DNA of 64,000 bases from Herbidospora yilanensis. Lineage in GTDB: Bacteria > Actinomycetota > Actinomycetes > Streptosporangiales > Streptosporangiaceae. The stretch spans positions 64,964 through 128,963 of the forward strand of contig NZ_BBXE01000029.1 in NCBI RefSeq assembly GCF_001570565.1. Direction: 5' to 3'. The notes under the pieces are model-generated. The model was given only the letters and a program-made list of their open reading frames with translations. It searched no databases and was not told the DNA's origin. Numbering within the stretch: the stretch's first letter is position 1; the number at the start of each line of letters is the position of its first letter. Positions 17,072 to 27,450 of this stretch are shown in pieces. A program made the position numbers and the translations under genes.

Positions 17072-18216
17072 TGGACTTCGCCCTCACCGACGAGCAGCGC
17101 GACCTCCGCGACGTCGCCCGCGCCTTCGTCACCAAGGAACTGCTGCCCCTGGAGGACGGCTTCCTCCGCGGCGGCGCGGACCGGCTGCCGAGGGAGCGGG
17201 AACACGAGCTGCGGGCCAAGGCCAGGAGCTTCGGCTTCTGGGGCCTGAGCACCCCGGAGCCGTACGGCGGAATGGACCTGCCCGCCCTCACCCAGGCGCT
17301 GATCCACATCGAGCTGGCCCGCACCTGCGTGCCCTTCCGCTTCGGCGGCCAGGCCGACAACATCCTCTACGCCGCGACCGCCGCGCAACAGGAGGAGTAC
17401 CTGAAGCCGACGATCGCGGGGGAGCGGCTCGGCTGCTTCGCCCTCACCGAACCCGACGCCGGGTCGGACGTCGCCGCGATCCGCACCACCGCCCGCCCCG
17501 ACGGGACCGACTGGGTCGTCCGGGGCCAGAAGACCTTCATCAGCAACGGCGACGACGCCGACTACGCCATCGTCATCGCCGCGACCGATCCCGGCGCGAC
17601 CGCCTTCCTGGTCGACCGCGCCGCCGGGTGGACCTCCTCTCCGATCCCCACCATGGGGAGCTGGCACCGGCCCGCGACCCTGTTCTTCGACGACGTCAGG
17701 GTGCCCGGCGACAAGGTGCTCGGCGAGGTCGGCGCGGGCTTCGACCTGGCCGGGCGATGGGTCGGCAAGGGCCGCCACGTCATCTCCGCCCACTGCGTCG
17801 GCATCGCCGAACGCTGCCTGTCCATGGCCGTCGGCTACGCCGGGCTGCGGCGCGCGTTCGGTCGTCCGATCGGCGACAACCAGGCGATCCAGTGGATGAT
17901 CGCCGACTCGGAGACCGAACTGGAGGCCGGCCGCTGGCTCGCCCTCCGGGCCGCCTGGGACGTGGACCGGGGGGCCGACGCCCGGCACTCCGCCGCGATG
18001 GCCAAGCTCTACTGCACCGGCATGGTCGGGCGGGTCGTCGACCGCGCCCTCCAGATCCACGGCGGCATGGGCTACACCCGGGAACTCCCGCTGGAGAGCT
18101 GGTACCGGGCCGTCCGGGCGATGCGGATCTACGAGGGCACCGACGAGATCCAGCGGCTCATCCTGTCGCGCGACCTGCTGCGCGGCCACACCCGGATCGG
18201 AGGCCACCTTGCCTGA
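17071..18216 (+). CDS. Acyl-CoA dehydrogenase
   Basis: A 381-residue flavoprotein. MDFALTDEQRDLRDVARAF is the usual N-terminal helix, CFALTEPDAGSDVAAI and GQKTFISNGDDADY are the flavin-site signatures, and MRIYEGTDEIQRLIL carries the catalytic Glu. It introduces an alpha-beta double bond in an acyl-CoA. The products could be hydrated by the MaoC-type proteins encoded just downstream. The ATG overlaps the monooxygenase stop, and the downstream ligase starts inside its last codons. Confidence 0.93.
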   Translation: MDFALTDEQRDLRDVARAFVTKELLPLEDGFLRGGADRLPREREHELRAKARSFGFWGLSTPEPYGGMDLPALTQALIHIELARTCVPFRFGGQADNILYAATAAQQEEYLKPTIAGERLGCFALTEPDAGSDVAAIRTTARPDGTDWVVRGQKTFISNGDDADYAIVIAATDPGATAFLVDRAAGWTSSPIPTMGSWHRPATLFFDDVRVPGDKVLGEVGAGFDLAGRWVGKGRHVISAHCVGIAERCLSMAVGYAGLRRAFGRPIGDNQAIQWMIADSETELEAGRWLALRAAWDVDRGADARHSAAMAKLYCTGMVGRVVDRALQIHGGMGYTRELPLESWYRAVRAMRIYEGTDEIQRLILSRDLLRGHTRIGGHLA

Positions 18217-20200
18217 GATGCCCGTGTCTGAAATGCCCGTGCCTGCAATGACCGTCGCGGCGGCCCTGCGCGCCGCCGCGCTCGCCGCGGGGGACCGTCC
18301 CGCCGTCGTCCAGGGCGGGCACGTCCGCCGCTACCCCGAGCTGGTGTCCCGGGCCCGCCGCGTCGCGGGCACGCTCGCCGCGCGGGGGGTGGGGGCCGGT
18401 TCGACCGTGGCGATCGCGCTCTACAACTCGGCCGCGTACGTCGAGACCGTGCTGGCCGCCTTCGAGCTCGGGGCGCAGCCGGTCAACGTCAACTACCGCT
18501 ACCAGGAACACGAGCTGCGGCACGTCCTCGGCCACACCTCGGCCGCCGCGTTCGTGTACGACGCCGGGCTGGCCGACCGGGCCGCCGCCGCCACGGCCGG
18601 CCTGCCGATCGCGCTGCTGGAGGTGGGCGGGGCCGACACCTACGAGAAGGCCGCCCAGACCGGCCCGTTCGCCGAGCCCGCCGCGGACTCCCCGCACGGC
18701 ATCATCCTGCTGACCGGCGGCACCACCGGCACCCCGAAGGGCGTGGTGTGGGACCGCGACGGGCTGCTCGGCATCATCGCCTCGGTCTTCCGCGCGCACG
18801 GCCACGACACCCCGCGCACCCCCGAGGAGGTGGCCGCGCGGGTGCGCGACCTGCGGGCGAAGGGCGTGACGCCGGTCGTGCTGCCGATGTCGCCGCTGAT
18901 GCACGGCACCGGTTTCTTCCACGCCCTGCGCACCCTCATGGCCGGCGGCACCCTCTGCTTCTGCGCCTCCCGGTCCCTGGACGCCGACGAGGTCTGGCGC
19001 ACCGTCCAGGAACACCGGGTCAGCGAGATGGTCATCGTCGGCGACGCCTTCGGCCGCCCCCTGGTCCAGGCGCTCGCGACCGCCGAGGAGGCGGGCCGGC
19101 CCTACGACATCACGAGCCTGCGCCGGATGACCAGCTCCGGCGTGGTGTGGAGCGCCGAGGTCAAACGCGCGTTGTTACGGCGCGGCGGCGACCTGACGCT
19201 CGTGGACAACATCTCCGCCTCCGAGGGCGGCCCCTTCGGCGTCGCCGAGGCGCGGTCGGAGGCCGACGTCGCCGACGCCCGGTTCGTGCTCGCGTCCGTC
19301 GCCCGCGTGCTCGACGAGAACGACCGCGACGTCGAGCCCGGCAGCGGCCGGGTCGGCGTGCTGGCCAGCGCCGGCCCCCTGCCGGTCGGCTACCTGGGCG
19401 ACCCCGAGCGCACCGCCCGCACCTGGCGGGTCGTCGACGGCGTGCGCTACGCCGTGCCCGGCGACCTGGCCTCGCTCGACGCCGACGGCCGTCTCATCCT
19501 GCTCGGCCGGGGCGACGGCGTGGTGAACACCGGCGGGGAGAAGGTGTTCCCCGAGGAGGTCGAGCAGGCCCTGGTCAGCCACCCGCTGGTCGACGACGCG
19601 GTCGTGGTCGGCGTGCCCGACCCGCGCTGGGGCCAGGTCGTGGCCGCCGTCGTCGCGCCCGCCGACCGGCTCGACGGCGTGTCCGACGAGGAACTGGCCG
19701 CGCACGTCCGCGACCGGCTCGCCGGGTACAAGGTGCCGCGCCGCATCGTGCGGGCCGCCGGGGTGCCGCGCACCCCCGCCGGGAAGGCGAACCGGGCGCA
19801 GGCGCGGCGGATCGTGACCGGCACGCCGTTCCCGATCGAGCAGGGCCACGTGACGATGTTCAACCGCGCCCTCGGCGAGGAGAGCACGGCCGTGCCGCCC
19901 ACGTTCCTCATCGCCTACGCCCAGCACGACCCCGACTGGCCGCTGCGGCCCGCCCCCGGCAGACCGTGGCCGCCCGGCGGAGGCGGGGGAGGCGGGCTGC
20001 ACGCGGAGCAGGAGTTCGAGTACCTGCGCCCGCTGCGCCCCGGCGAGACCCTGACCGCCCGCAGACGCGACGGCCGCACCTGGCAGAAGACCGGAGGCAG
20101 GGGCGTGCTGCGCTTCACCGAACGCCACATCGACTTCCACGACGAGAACGGCGACCTGGTCGCCCGCTCCACCACGGTCACCGTGCGGGTGGAGAAGTGA
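18209..20200 (+). CDS. Fusion: acyl-CoA synthetase + FAS1-like (MaoC N-type) dehydratase domain
   Basis: A 663-residue two-domain protein. Residues about 15-530 are an AMP-forming ligase: LLTGGTTGTPKGVVW is the P-loop, GRGDGVVNTGGEKVFPEEVE the A8 region, and TPAGKANRAQARR carries the late Lys. From about 535 a second unit starts FPIEQGHVTMFNRALGEE and continues through PPTFLIAYAQHDPDW, EQEFEYLRPLRPGETL and RSTTVTVRV, the pattern of the N-terminal half of MaoC-type hydratases. The next gene supplies the catalytic hotdog half, so the two probably assemble. The TTG start with GGAGG upstream overlaps the previous gene by eight bases; ATG codons at 18218, 18233 and 18248 are alternatives. Confidence 0.85.
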   Translation: MPEMPVSEMPVPAMTVAAALRAAALAAGDRPAVVQGGHVRRYPELVSRARRVAGTLAARGVGAGSTVAIALYNSAAYVETVLAAFELGAQPVNVNYRYQEHELRHVLGHTSAAAFVYDAGLADRAAAATAGLPIALLEVGGADTYEKAAQTGPFAEPAADSPHGIILLTGGTTGTPKGVVWDRDGLLGIIASVFRAHGHDTPRTPEEVAARVRDLRAKGVTPVVLPMSPLMHGTGFFHALRTLMAGGTLCFCASRSLDADEVWRTVQEHRVSEMVIVGDAFGRPLVQALATAEEAGRPYDITSLRRMTSSGVVWSAEVKRALLRRGGDLTLVDNISASEGGPFGVAEARSEADVADARFVLASVARVLDENDRDVEPGSGRVGVLASAGPLPVGYLGDPERTARTWRVVDGVRYAVPGDLASLDADGRLILLGRGDGVVNTGGEKVFPEEVEQALVSHPLVDDAVVVGVPDPRWGQVVAAVVAPADRLDGVSDEELAAHVRDRLAGYKVPRRIVRAAGVPRTPAGKANRAQARRIVTGTPFPIEQGHVTMFNRALGEESTAVPPTFLIAYAQHDPDWPLRPAPGRPWPPGGGGGGGLHAEQEFEYLRPLRPGETLTARRRDGRTWQKTGGRGVLRFTERHIDFHDENGDLVARSTTVTVRVEK

Positions 20201-20592
20201 TCGGCCGCGAGGTGACCGCGGTCGTCACCGAGAACCTGCACCGCACCCAGATCGTCATGTACGCCGGAGCGGGCGGCGACTACAACCCCCTGCACACCGA
20301 CGAACGCCACGCCACCGAGGTCGCCGGGCACCCGACCGTGATGGCCCACGGCATGCTCACGATGGGTCTGGCGGGCCGCGTGCTGACCGACTGGTTCGGG
20401 CACGGCAACGTCACCCGCTACCGGGCGCGCTTCAAGGCGCCGGTGTGGCCGGGCGACACCCTCACCGCCACCGCCCGCGTCACCGACGCCGACGGCGACC
20501 GCGCCGAGGTGGCGCTGTCGGTCGTGAACGCCGAAGGCGTGGAGGTGCTCGCCGGCACCGCGACCGTGCGGCTCGCGGGGGAGGGGGCGTGA
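20197..20592 (+). CDS. MaoC-family (R)-specific enoyl-CoA hydratase / dehydratase
   Basis: A 131-residue single hotdog. MYAGAGGDYNPLHTDERHA contains the family D-x-N-P-x-H catalytic motif, followed by HPTVMAHGMLTMGLAG and RFKAPVWPGDTL. The GTG start overlaps the stop of the ligase fusion (GTGA), so the two are made together. It is the natural partner for the hotdog-like C-terminal domain of that fusion, much as heteromeric hydratases of the ChsH1/ChsH2 kind combine an active and an inactive half (family knowledge; pairing here is inference). Confidence 0.9.
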   Translation: MIGREVTAVVTENLHRTQIVMYAGAGGDYNPLHTDERHATEVAGHPTVMAHGMLTMGLAGRVLTDWFGHGNVTRYRARFKAPVWPGDTLTATARVTDADGDRAEVALSVVNAEGVEVLAGTATVRLAGEGA

Positions 20593-21473
20593 GCGTCGAT
20601 CCGGCCGCCGTCGAGGCCATCGACGTGCACACCCACGTGCAGGCCTCCGTCCACGACACCGGCGGCGACGACGGCGGCGGGTTCGCCGCGATGGCCGGCT
20701 ACTTCAAGGCGGGGCCGGTCACCCGCTACACCGTGCCGATGCTCGCCGGCCACTACCGCGAGCGGCGCATGGCCGCCGTCGTCTTCACCGTCGACACCGC
20801 CCACCTCAGCGGCCGGGAGCAGCGCCCGTCGAACGAGGAGATCGCCGAGCAGGCCGCCCTCCACTCCGACGTGCTCATCCCGTTCGCCAGCGTCGACCCC
20901 CACCGGGGCGCGGCCGGAGTGAAGGCGGCGCGGCGGCTCATCGAGCACCACGGCGTGCGCGGCTTCAAGTTCCACCCCACGACCCAGGGCTTCTTCCCGG
21001 ACGACCGGATGGCCTACCCCCTCTACGAGGTCATCGCCGAACACGGCCTGACCGCCCTGTTCCACACCGGCCAGACCGGCGCGGGCGCGGGCACCCCGGG
21101 CGGCGGCGGCCTGCGCCTGAAGTACTCCAACCCCCTCCACGTGGACGACGTCGCCGCCGACTTCCCCGACCTCAAGATCATCTTGGCGCACCCGTCGTTC
21201 CCCTGGCAGGACGAGGCCCTCGCGATCGCCACGCACAAGCCCAACGTGCACATCGACCTGTCGGGCTGGTCGCCCAAGTACTTCCCGTCGCAGCTCGTCC
21301 ACTACGCGAACACGCTGCTCAAGGACAAGGTGCTGTTCGGCTCCGACTTCCCGATGATCACCCCCGAGCGCTGGCTGGCCGACTTCGCGAAGCTGGAGAT
21401 CCGGGACGAGGTCCGCCCGAAGATCCTCAAGGACAACGCCGCCCGCCTGTTCGGGCTCACCGGGAGGCCCTGA
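20589..21473 (+). CDS. Amidohydrolase family 2 protein (ACMSD / decarboxylase-like)
   Basis: A 294-residue TIM-barrel hydrolase. AIDVHTHVQ is the first metal motif, VRGFKFHPTTQGF the middle His, IILAHPSFPWQDEA the next, and LFGSDFPMITPERW the catalytic Asp. This arrangement fits the ACMSD, gamma-resorcylate decarboxylase and related branch, so decarboxylation of a ring acid or hydrolysis are both possible. The GTG start overlaps the MaoC stop. It is the third amidohydrolase of the locus and the only one in this operon. Confidence 0.86.
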   Translation: MSVDPAAVEAIDVHTHVQASVHDTGGDDGGGFAAMAGYFKAGPVTRYTVPMLAGHYRERRMAAVVFTVDTAHLSGREQRPSNEEIAEQAALHSDVLIPFASVDPHRGAAGVKAARRLIEHHGVRGFKFHPTTQGFFPDDRMAYPLYEVIAEHGLTALFHTGQTGAGAGTPGGGGLRLKYSNPLHVDDVAADFPDLKIILAHPSFPWQDEALAIATHKPNVHIDLSGWSPKYFPSQLVHYANTLLKDKVLFGSDFPMITPERWLADFAKLEIRDEVRPKILKDNAARLFGLTGRP

Positions 21474-22978
21474 TGTTCCACACCGGCCCCTTCGACCGCA
21501 CCGCCGACGTCGTCGTCCTGGGCTACGGCGACGCGGGCATCGTCGCCGCCGTCACCGCCCACGACCTGGGCGCCGAGGTGCTCGTCCTGGAGAAGCAGGG
21601 CCGCTACGACCACCGCCCCAACAGCCGCTACGCGGCCGGCTTCTTCCTGGTGCCCACCGACGTCGACCGCGCCGTCGCCTACGCCGAGGCCCTCTACGCC
21701 GTCAACGGCGAGACCGTCGACCCCGCCCTGATCCGCGCCTGGGCCGAGGAGACCGCCGCCAACCCGGCCTGGCTCGACGAGCACGGCTGCGCCCACGCCG
21801 ACACCGGCATCCTCGGCGAGCACCACATCCTGCCCGGCCACGACGCGATCACCGTGCACAAGGCGCTGCCCGGCCCGCGCCCCGCCGGATACACCGGCTG
21901 CCCCATGCACGGGTTCCTCCGCCACCTGGCCGAGCGGCGGGACATCGAGGTGCGCTGGGGCGTGCGCGCCCGCTGGCTGCTCACCGACGCCTCCGGCGCG
22001 GTCACCGGAGTGCTGGCCGAGCACGAGGGCCGGGTCGAGCGCATCGGCGCGCGGCGCGGCGTGGTCCTCGCCTCGGGCGGGTTCGAGGCCGCGCCCGACC
22101 TGACGACGCAGTACCTCCCCGTCACCCCCGTGCACTTCTACGGCACCCGGCACAACACCGGCGACGGTGTGCGCATGGCCGTGGAGGCGGGCGCGGAGTT
22201 GTGGCACATGAACGTCTGGCCCGGTCATTTCGTCGCCCGCTTCCCCGACAGCGGATACGACGGGGGCACGGCGATCGACCTGTGGGGGTCGGGCAGGTTC
22301 GGGCCCGCGCCGGACCGCCGCCCCCCAGGCTCGATCTTCGTCGACGGCTCGGCCCGCCGTTTCCAGGCCGAACCCGGCCCGCAGCACGCCGCCCACCTGG
22401 GCCTGCTCGCCATGGACGCCGCGGGGCTCAGCCGCCCGAGGGTGCCCACCTGGTGGATCTTCGACCAGGCCCGCTTCGACGCGGCCACCCTCGTCCCGAC
22501 GTACTCGGGCCCGGCCGGGCCGGTCGGCGACCTGGAGTGGAGCCCCGGCAACGAGGAGGAACTGCGCCGGGGCTGGATCCTCATGGGCGACGGCCCGGCC
22601 GAGATCGCCGAGCAGTGCGGCCTCGACCCCGACGCGCTGGAGGCCACGATCGCCCGCTACAACGCCCACTGCGCGGCGGGCGCCGACGCCGACTTCGGCC
22701 GCGACCCGGCCACCCTCACGCCGCTCGCCGGCCCCCGCTACTACGCCCTTCCGCTGTGGCCCGGCGGCTCCCACACACTGGGCGGTCCGAGGCGCGACGA
22801 GCACGCCCGGGTGACTTCGGTGCGTGGTGGTCCGGTGCGGAATCTGTACTCTGCCGGTGAGCTAGGATCGCTGCACGGTTTGCTCTATCCGGCCGGTGGG
22901 GGCAGCATCGCCGAATGCCTCGCGTTCGGCCGCATAGCGGGGCGCAACGCCGCCGCCAACATGATCACCGGAGGATGA
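21473..22978 (+). CDS. FAD-dependent oxidoreductase, fumarate-reductase / ketosteroid-dehydrogenase type
   Basis: A 501-residue flavoprotein. ADVVVLGYGDAGIVAAVTA is a GxGxxG variant FAD site, VVLASGGFEAAPDL is the second FAD segment, and the C-terminal NLYSAGELGSLHGLLYPAGG with SIAECLAFGRIAGRNAA closes the fold. The family includes 3-ketosteroid delta1-dehydrogenase and flavoprotein fumarate reductases, which introduce or reduce a C=C bond next to a carbonyl. A cyclic ketone intermediate would fit the rest of the locus. The ATG overlaps the amidohydrolase stop by one base. Confidence 0.88.
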   Translation: MFHTGPFDRTADVVVLGYGDAGIVAAVTAHDLGAEVLVLEKQGRYDHRPNSRYAAGFFLVPTDVDRAVAYAEALYAVNGETVDPALIRAWAEETAANPAWLDEHGCAHADTGILGEHHILPGHDAITVHKALPGPRPAGYTGCPMHGFLRHLAERRDIEVRWGVRARWLLTDASGAVTGVLAEHEGRVERIGARRGVVLASGGFEAAPDLTTQYLPVTPVHFYGTRHNTGDGVRMAVEAGAELWHMNVWPGHFVARFPDSGYDGGTAIDLWGSGRFGPAPDRRPPGSIFVDGSARRFQAEPGPQHAAHLGLLAMDAAGLSRPRVPTWWIFDQARFDAATLVPTYSGPAGPVGDLEWSPGNEEELRRGWILMGDGPAEIAEQCGLDPDALEATIARYNAHCAAGADADFGRDPATLTPLAGPRYYALPLWPGGSHTLGGPRRDEHARVTSVRGGPVRNLYSAGELGSLHGLLYPAGGGSIAECLAFGRIAGRNAAANMITGG

Positions 22979-22983
22979 CTCGA

Positions 22984-23691
22984 TTGGGCGCGGGTGACAA
23001 CGCCGCCGAGAACGCGGCGCCGGTCAGCGGATCGCAGACCCTCGACAGGGGCCTGAAACTGCTCGAACTGCTCGCCTCGGAAGACCGCGACATGACGGTC
23101 GCCGAGCTGGCGTCCGCACTGGGCATGCACCGCCAGGCGGTCTACCGGCTGCTCACCACGCTGCGCAGCCATCGGCTGGCGGCCGAGGGCAGCTCCGGCC
23201 GCTACCGTCTCGGCCTGGGCGTCATCCAGCTCGCCCGGCAGGCCAACCCCCACCTGCGCCGCGCCGTCCTGCCCCACCTGCGCACCCTCGCCGAGGAGCT
23301 GGGCGTCACCGCCCAGTGTGTGGTCGCCGAGGGCGACGACGCGGTGGTGCTGGCCGTGGTCGAGCCGTCCGACGCGGTCTTCCACCTGTCCCAGCGCAGC
23401 GGCGCCCGCCACGCCCTGTCCCAGGGGGCGAGCGGCATCGCGATCATGAGCTCCCGCGACCCGCAACCACGCGATTCCGAGACGGTGGCGGAGGCCCGCA
23501 AGCGGGGCTACGCCGTCTCGCGCGGCACCCTCACGCCGGGGGCGGTGGGCATCGCGGTCCCGCTCTACGCGTCGGAGGGCCACGCGATGGACGCCAGCCT
23601 GGGGATCGTGTCGATGATCGACCTCGACGTCGAACGCGCGGCCGGCCGCCTGCTCGCCACCGCCAACGAGATCACGGCCACCGAACTGTAG
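22984..23691 (+). CDS. IclR-family transcriptional regulator
   Basis: A 235-residue regulator. An N-terminal winged helix (LLELLASEDRDMTVAELASA, MHRQAVYRLLTTLRSH, SGRYRLGLGVI) precedes an effector domain (LPHLRTLAEELGVTAQ, HALSQGASGIAIM). The TTG at 22984 has GGAGG nine bases upstream. An ATG at 22975 lies directly against that site and is less likely. It is the last gene of the long operon, so it may control its own transcription. It is the best candidate to bind the 22-bp elements at 5531, 11432 and 14182, with a pathway acid or CoA ester as effector (inference). Confidence 0.92.
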   Translation: MGAGDNAAENAAPVSGSQTLDRGLKLLELLASEDRDMTVAELASALGMHRQAVYRLLTTLRSHRLAAEGSSGRYRLGLGVIQLARQANPHLRRAVLPHLRTLAEELGVTAQCVVAEGDDAVVLAVVEPSDAVFHLSQRSGARHALSQGASGIAIMSSRDPQPRDSETVAEARKRGYAVSRGTLTPGAVGIAVPLYASEGHAMDASLGIVSMIDLDVERAAGRLLATANEITATEL

Positions 23692-23740
23692 CCGGGTCGT
23701 TGGGCAGACCGATTCACCGACGACCAACCCTTCGACGAAG

Positions 23741-23775
23741 GGGGGCGCGCCCCGGGGGCTCCGCGGCGCGCCCCC
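23741..23775. terminator. Bidirectional terminator between converging genes
   Basis: An 11-bp G+C stem (GGGGGCGCGCC, 23741-23751, pairing with 23765-23775) with a 13-base loop lies between the IclR gene and the leftward monooxygenase. There is no long T run, which is usual for such GC-rich genomes. Confidence 0.7.
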
Positions 23776-23779
23776 TGAC

Positions 23780-25313
<1,534 letters not shown>

Positions 25314-25423
25314 GGGTCTCACCTCCTGTGGTGGGGTCACGGTCGAGGGCACGTTACAAGGGTGTGTTTCCGCTCGTCCACTTCTTTTGGGTCATGTGGG
25401 GGCCGCCAGCGGTCGAGGGTGCC

Positions 25424-25458
25424 GACGGCCCGCCCGCCGCGTCGGCGGGCGGGCCGTC
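25424..25458 (-). terminator. Terminator of the metalloprotease gene
   Basis: A perfect 16-bp stem (25424-25439 with 25443-25458) with a three-base loop starts 13 bases after the stop of the leftward metalloprotease. The stem is entirely G+C apart from one A-T pair. It also separates that gene from the promoter of the monooxygenase leader. Confidence 0.8.
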
Positions 25459-25471
25459 CGCCCGGAGGAGG

Positions 25472-27379
25472 TCAGCCGAACGCCTTGACCTCCAGCAGCC
25501 CGACCGACGCGGCCCCGCTCTGGAGGGCGACCCGCAGCCGGGTCGTGGTGACGGGGGCGAAGACGGCCCGGTTGTAGGTGTTCGCCGCGACGGGGTAGGT
25601 CGCCGGGACGTCCACGTAGGACGTGCCGTTCCACCACTGGAGCTTCCACGAGGCCGGCAGGTCGATGCCCTGGCCGTCGTCGAAGAAGTACACCTCGGCC
25701 GACCGGAGGGTCTGCGCCGAGGGCCAGGTCAGTTCGGCCCACTGGGCGCCGGTGTTCGGCCAGGTGCCCCAGCGCGGGTTGACGGTGTCGTTCGAGCCCG
25801 GCGGGTCGATGCCGTCGTTGATCGCGGCCACCGATTCCCATGGGGAGGTGGTGGAGGCGCTCGGCGTGGCGGTCCGGGCCAGGTTCACGGCCGGGGTGCC
25901 GCCGACGGTGATGGAGAAGGTGCGCGTCACGGGGGCGCTGCGGGTGTCGTAGTCACGGAGTCGCACGGTGAACTGCGACGTGCCGTCGGACGTCGGCGTG
26001 CCGGAGATCGTCCCGGTGAAGCGGTCGAGGGTCAGTCCGGCGGGGAGCGCGCCGCCGGTGACGGTCCAGTCGTAGAAGGGGACGCCGCCGCGGGCCGCCA
26101 GGGTGTGCGTGTAGGCGGCGCCGGCCGTCCCCGTGGGCAGGGTCGTGGTGGTGATCGACGGTGGCAGGAACGGGGTGAGGGAGCGGTTGAGGCGCCAGCC
26201 GGCGTTCTCCGCGATGAGCAGCGCCAGCTTGGTCAGCGTCCAGCGCCGGGTCGGGAACGCGTGCGTCCAGCCGCCGCTCTGGCCGCTGATGCGGTCCCAG
26301 TACTGCTGGGTTCCCGGGACGTGGTAGCTGGAGTCGAGCGGCACCCGGATGCCCTGGTAGGCCTCGACCTCCGCGTCGGCGCCGCCCGACTGCACGTAGG
26401 AGCGCATGCCGGCCCAGTCGCTGTGGTAGGCGACGGCGTGCCCGTACTCGTGCATGACCAGGCCGTACACGTCCAGGACCGAACCCGTGATGGTGGTGCG
26501 CCACCAGTCCTCGTCGGCGAGGGAGGTGAAGAGCTGCTTGCCCGCCTCGTCGTACTCGAAGATCATCGACGTCGAGCGGTGCAGCGGCCCGGCGACCTGC
26601 TGGCCGCCGCGGGTGGCGTAGCGGCCGTTGGCGGCGGGGTAGCCGGTCGAATAGGGCGTCTGGATGCCGCGGAAGAACACGTAGTGGCCGTTGAACGCGG
26701 TGTCGTTGGTGACGTTGACCGTGTTCTGCCAGTCGTCGCCCGGCAGGTGGTTGGGTTCGGCCCCGGCCGCGACGGTGTCGAAGGGCGTCAGGTCGAAGTA
26801 GCGGAACCAGTCCTTCACCGCCTCCTCGGCCGCCGCCCGGAACGCGGTGTTGCCGAAGTAGCCGGTGATGGTGTCGAACCGGTAGTCGAAGGTGATCGGG
26901 ATCGACGGTTCGAGCGGGGTCTTCTCGTCCTGCTGGACGCGGATCGGCATCGTCTGCGTGTACGTCGCCCCTCCGGCGTCCCGGACGGTCAGCCGGAACG
27001 TGTGGGTCTCGTCCTGCCCGGCGCCCCGTTTCGACTGGATGCCGAGCCGGAACGTCCTCTGCTCCCCGGCGTTGGCGAACGTGAGCGTCTTGGTCGCGCC
27101 GGTCGCGGTGAGCTGGCTCGGCAGGTCCATCATCAGCCGGGAGGTGCCCTCGGCCTTCAGGTCGACGGTGACGGGGAACCGCACGTCGGCGGGCGGCCGG
27201 ACGGTGAAGGTCAGGGCGGGGTTGGCGACGTGCCCCTGCCAGTCGACGAGCCGGATGCCGTGGTCGTTGATCGTGCGCCCGAACATGTCGACGACCGTGG
27301 CCGTCGGGGCGGCGTGGGAGGGGGCGGGAACGGCGAGGAACGCGATGAGCAGAGTAGCGGTCAGGGCTAGTCGTCTCAC
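25472..27379 (-). CDS. Secreted zinc metalloprotease-like protein with Ig-like and discoidin-like domains
   Basis: A 635-residue exported protein. The GTG start at 27379 has AGAAAGGG upstream and begins a clear signal peptide (VRRLALTATLLIAFLAVPAP, cut near SHA-AP). Residues 310-314 are HEYGH in a GLVMHEYGHAVAYH context, a zincin metal site. A putative Ig domain follows (about 400-490, with LPAGLTLDRFTGTISGTPT, the He_PIG pattern). A C-terminal beta-sandwich of about 140 residues (VNLARTATPSAS ... LLEVKAFG) resembles discoidin/CBM-like domains found on actinobacterial glycosidases. It may digest a glycan-associated or extracellular protein. Confidence 0.8.
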   Translation of the reverse strand: MRRLALTATLLIAFLAVPAPSHAAPTATVVDMFGRTINDHGIRLVDWQGHVANPALTFTVRPPADVRFPVTVDLKAEGTSRLMMDLPSQLTATGATKTLTFANAGEQRTFRLGIQSKRGAGQDETHTFRLTVRDAGGATYTQTMPIRVQQDEKTPLEPSIPITFDYRFDTITGYFGNTAFRAAAEEAVKDWFRYFDLTPFDTVAAGAEPNHLPGDDWQNTVNVTNDTAFNGHYVFFRGIQTPYSTGYPAANGRYATRGGQQVAGPLHRSTSMIFEYDEAGKQLFTSLADEDWWRTTITGSVLDVYGLVMHEYGHAVAYHSDWAGMRSYVQSGGADAEVEAYQGIRVPLDSSYHVPGTQQYWDRISGQSGGWTHAFPTRRWTLTKLALLIAENAGWRLNRSLTPFLPPSITTTTLPTGTAGAAYTHTLAARGGVPFYDWTVTGGALPAGLTLDRFTGTISGTPTSDGTSQFTVRLRDYDTRSAPVTRTFSITVGGTPAVNLARTATPSASTTSPWESVAAINDGIDPPGSNDTVNPRWGTWPNTGAQWAELTWPSAQTLRSAEVYFFDDGQGIDLPASWKLQWWNGTSYVDVPATYPVAANTYNRAVFAPVTTTRLRVALQSGAASVGLLEVKAFG

Positions 27380-27450
27380 TGGGGACCCTTTCTGATAGAA
27401 AGCCTTTTCGTCCACCTTTCGCGCGAACGTTACGCCGCAGTTGAGATCGC

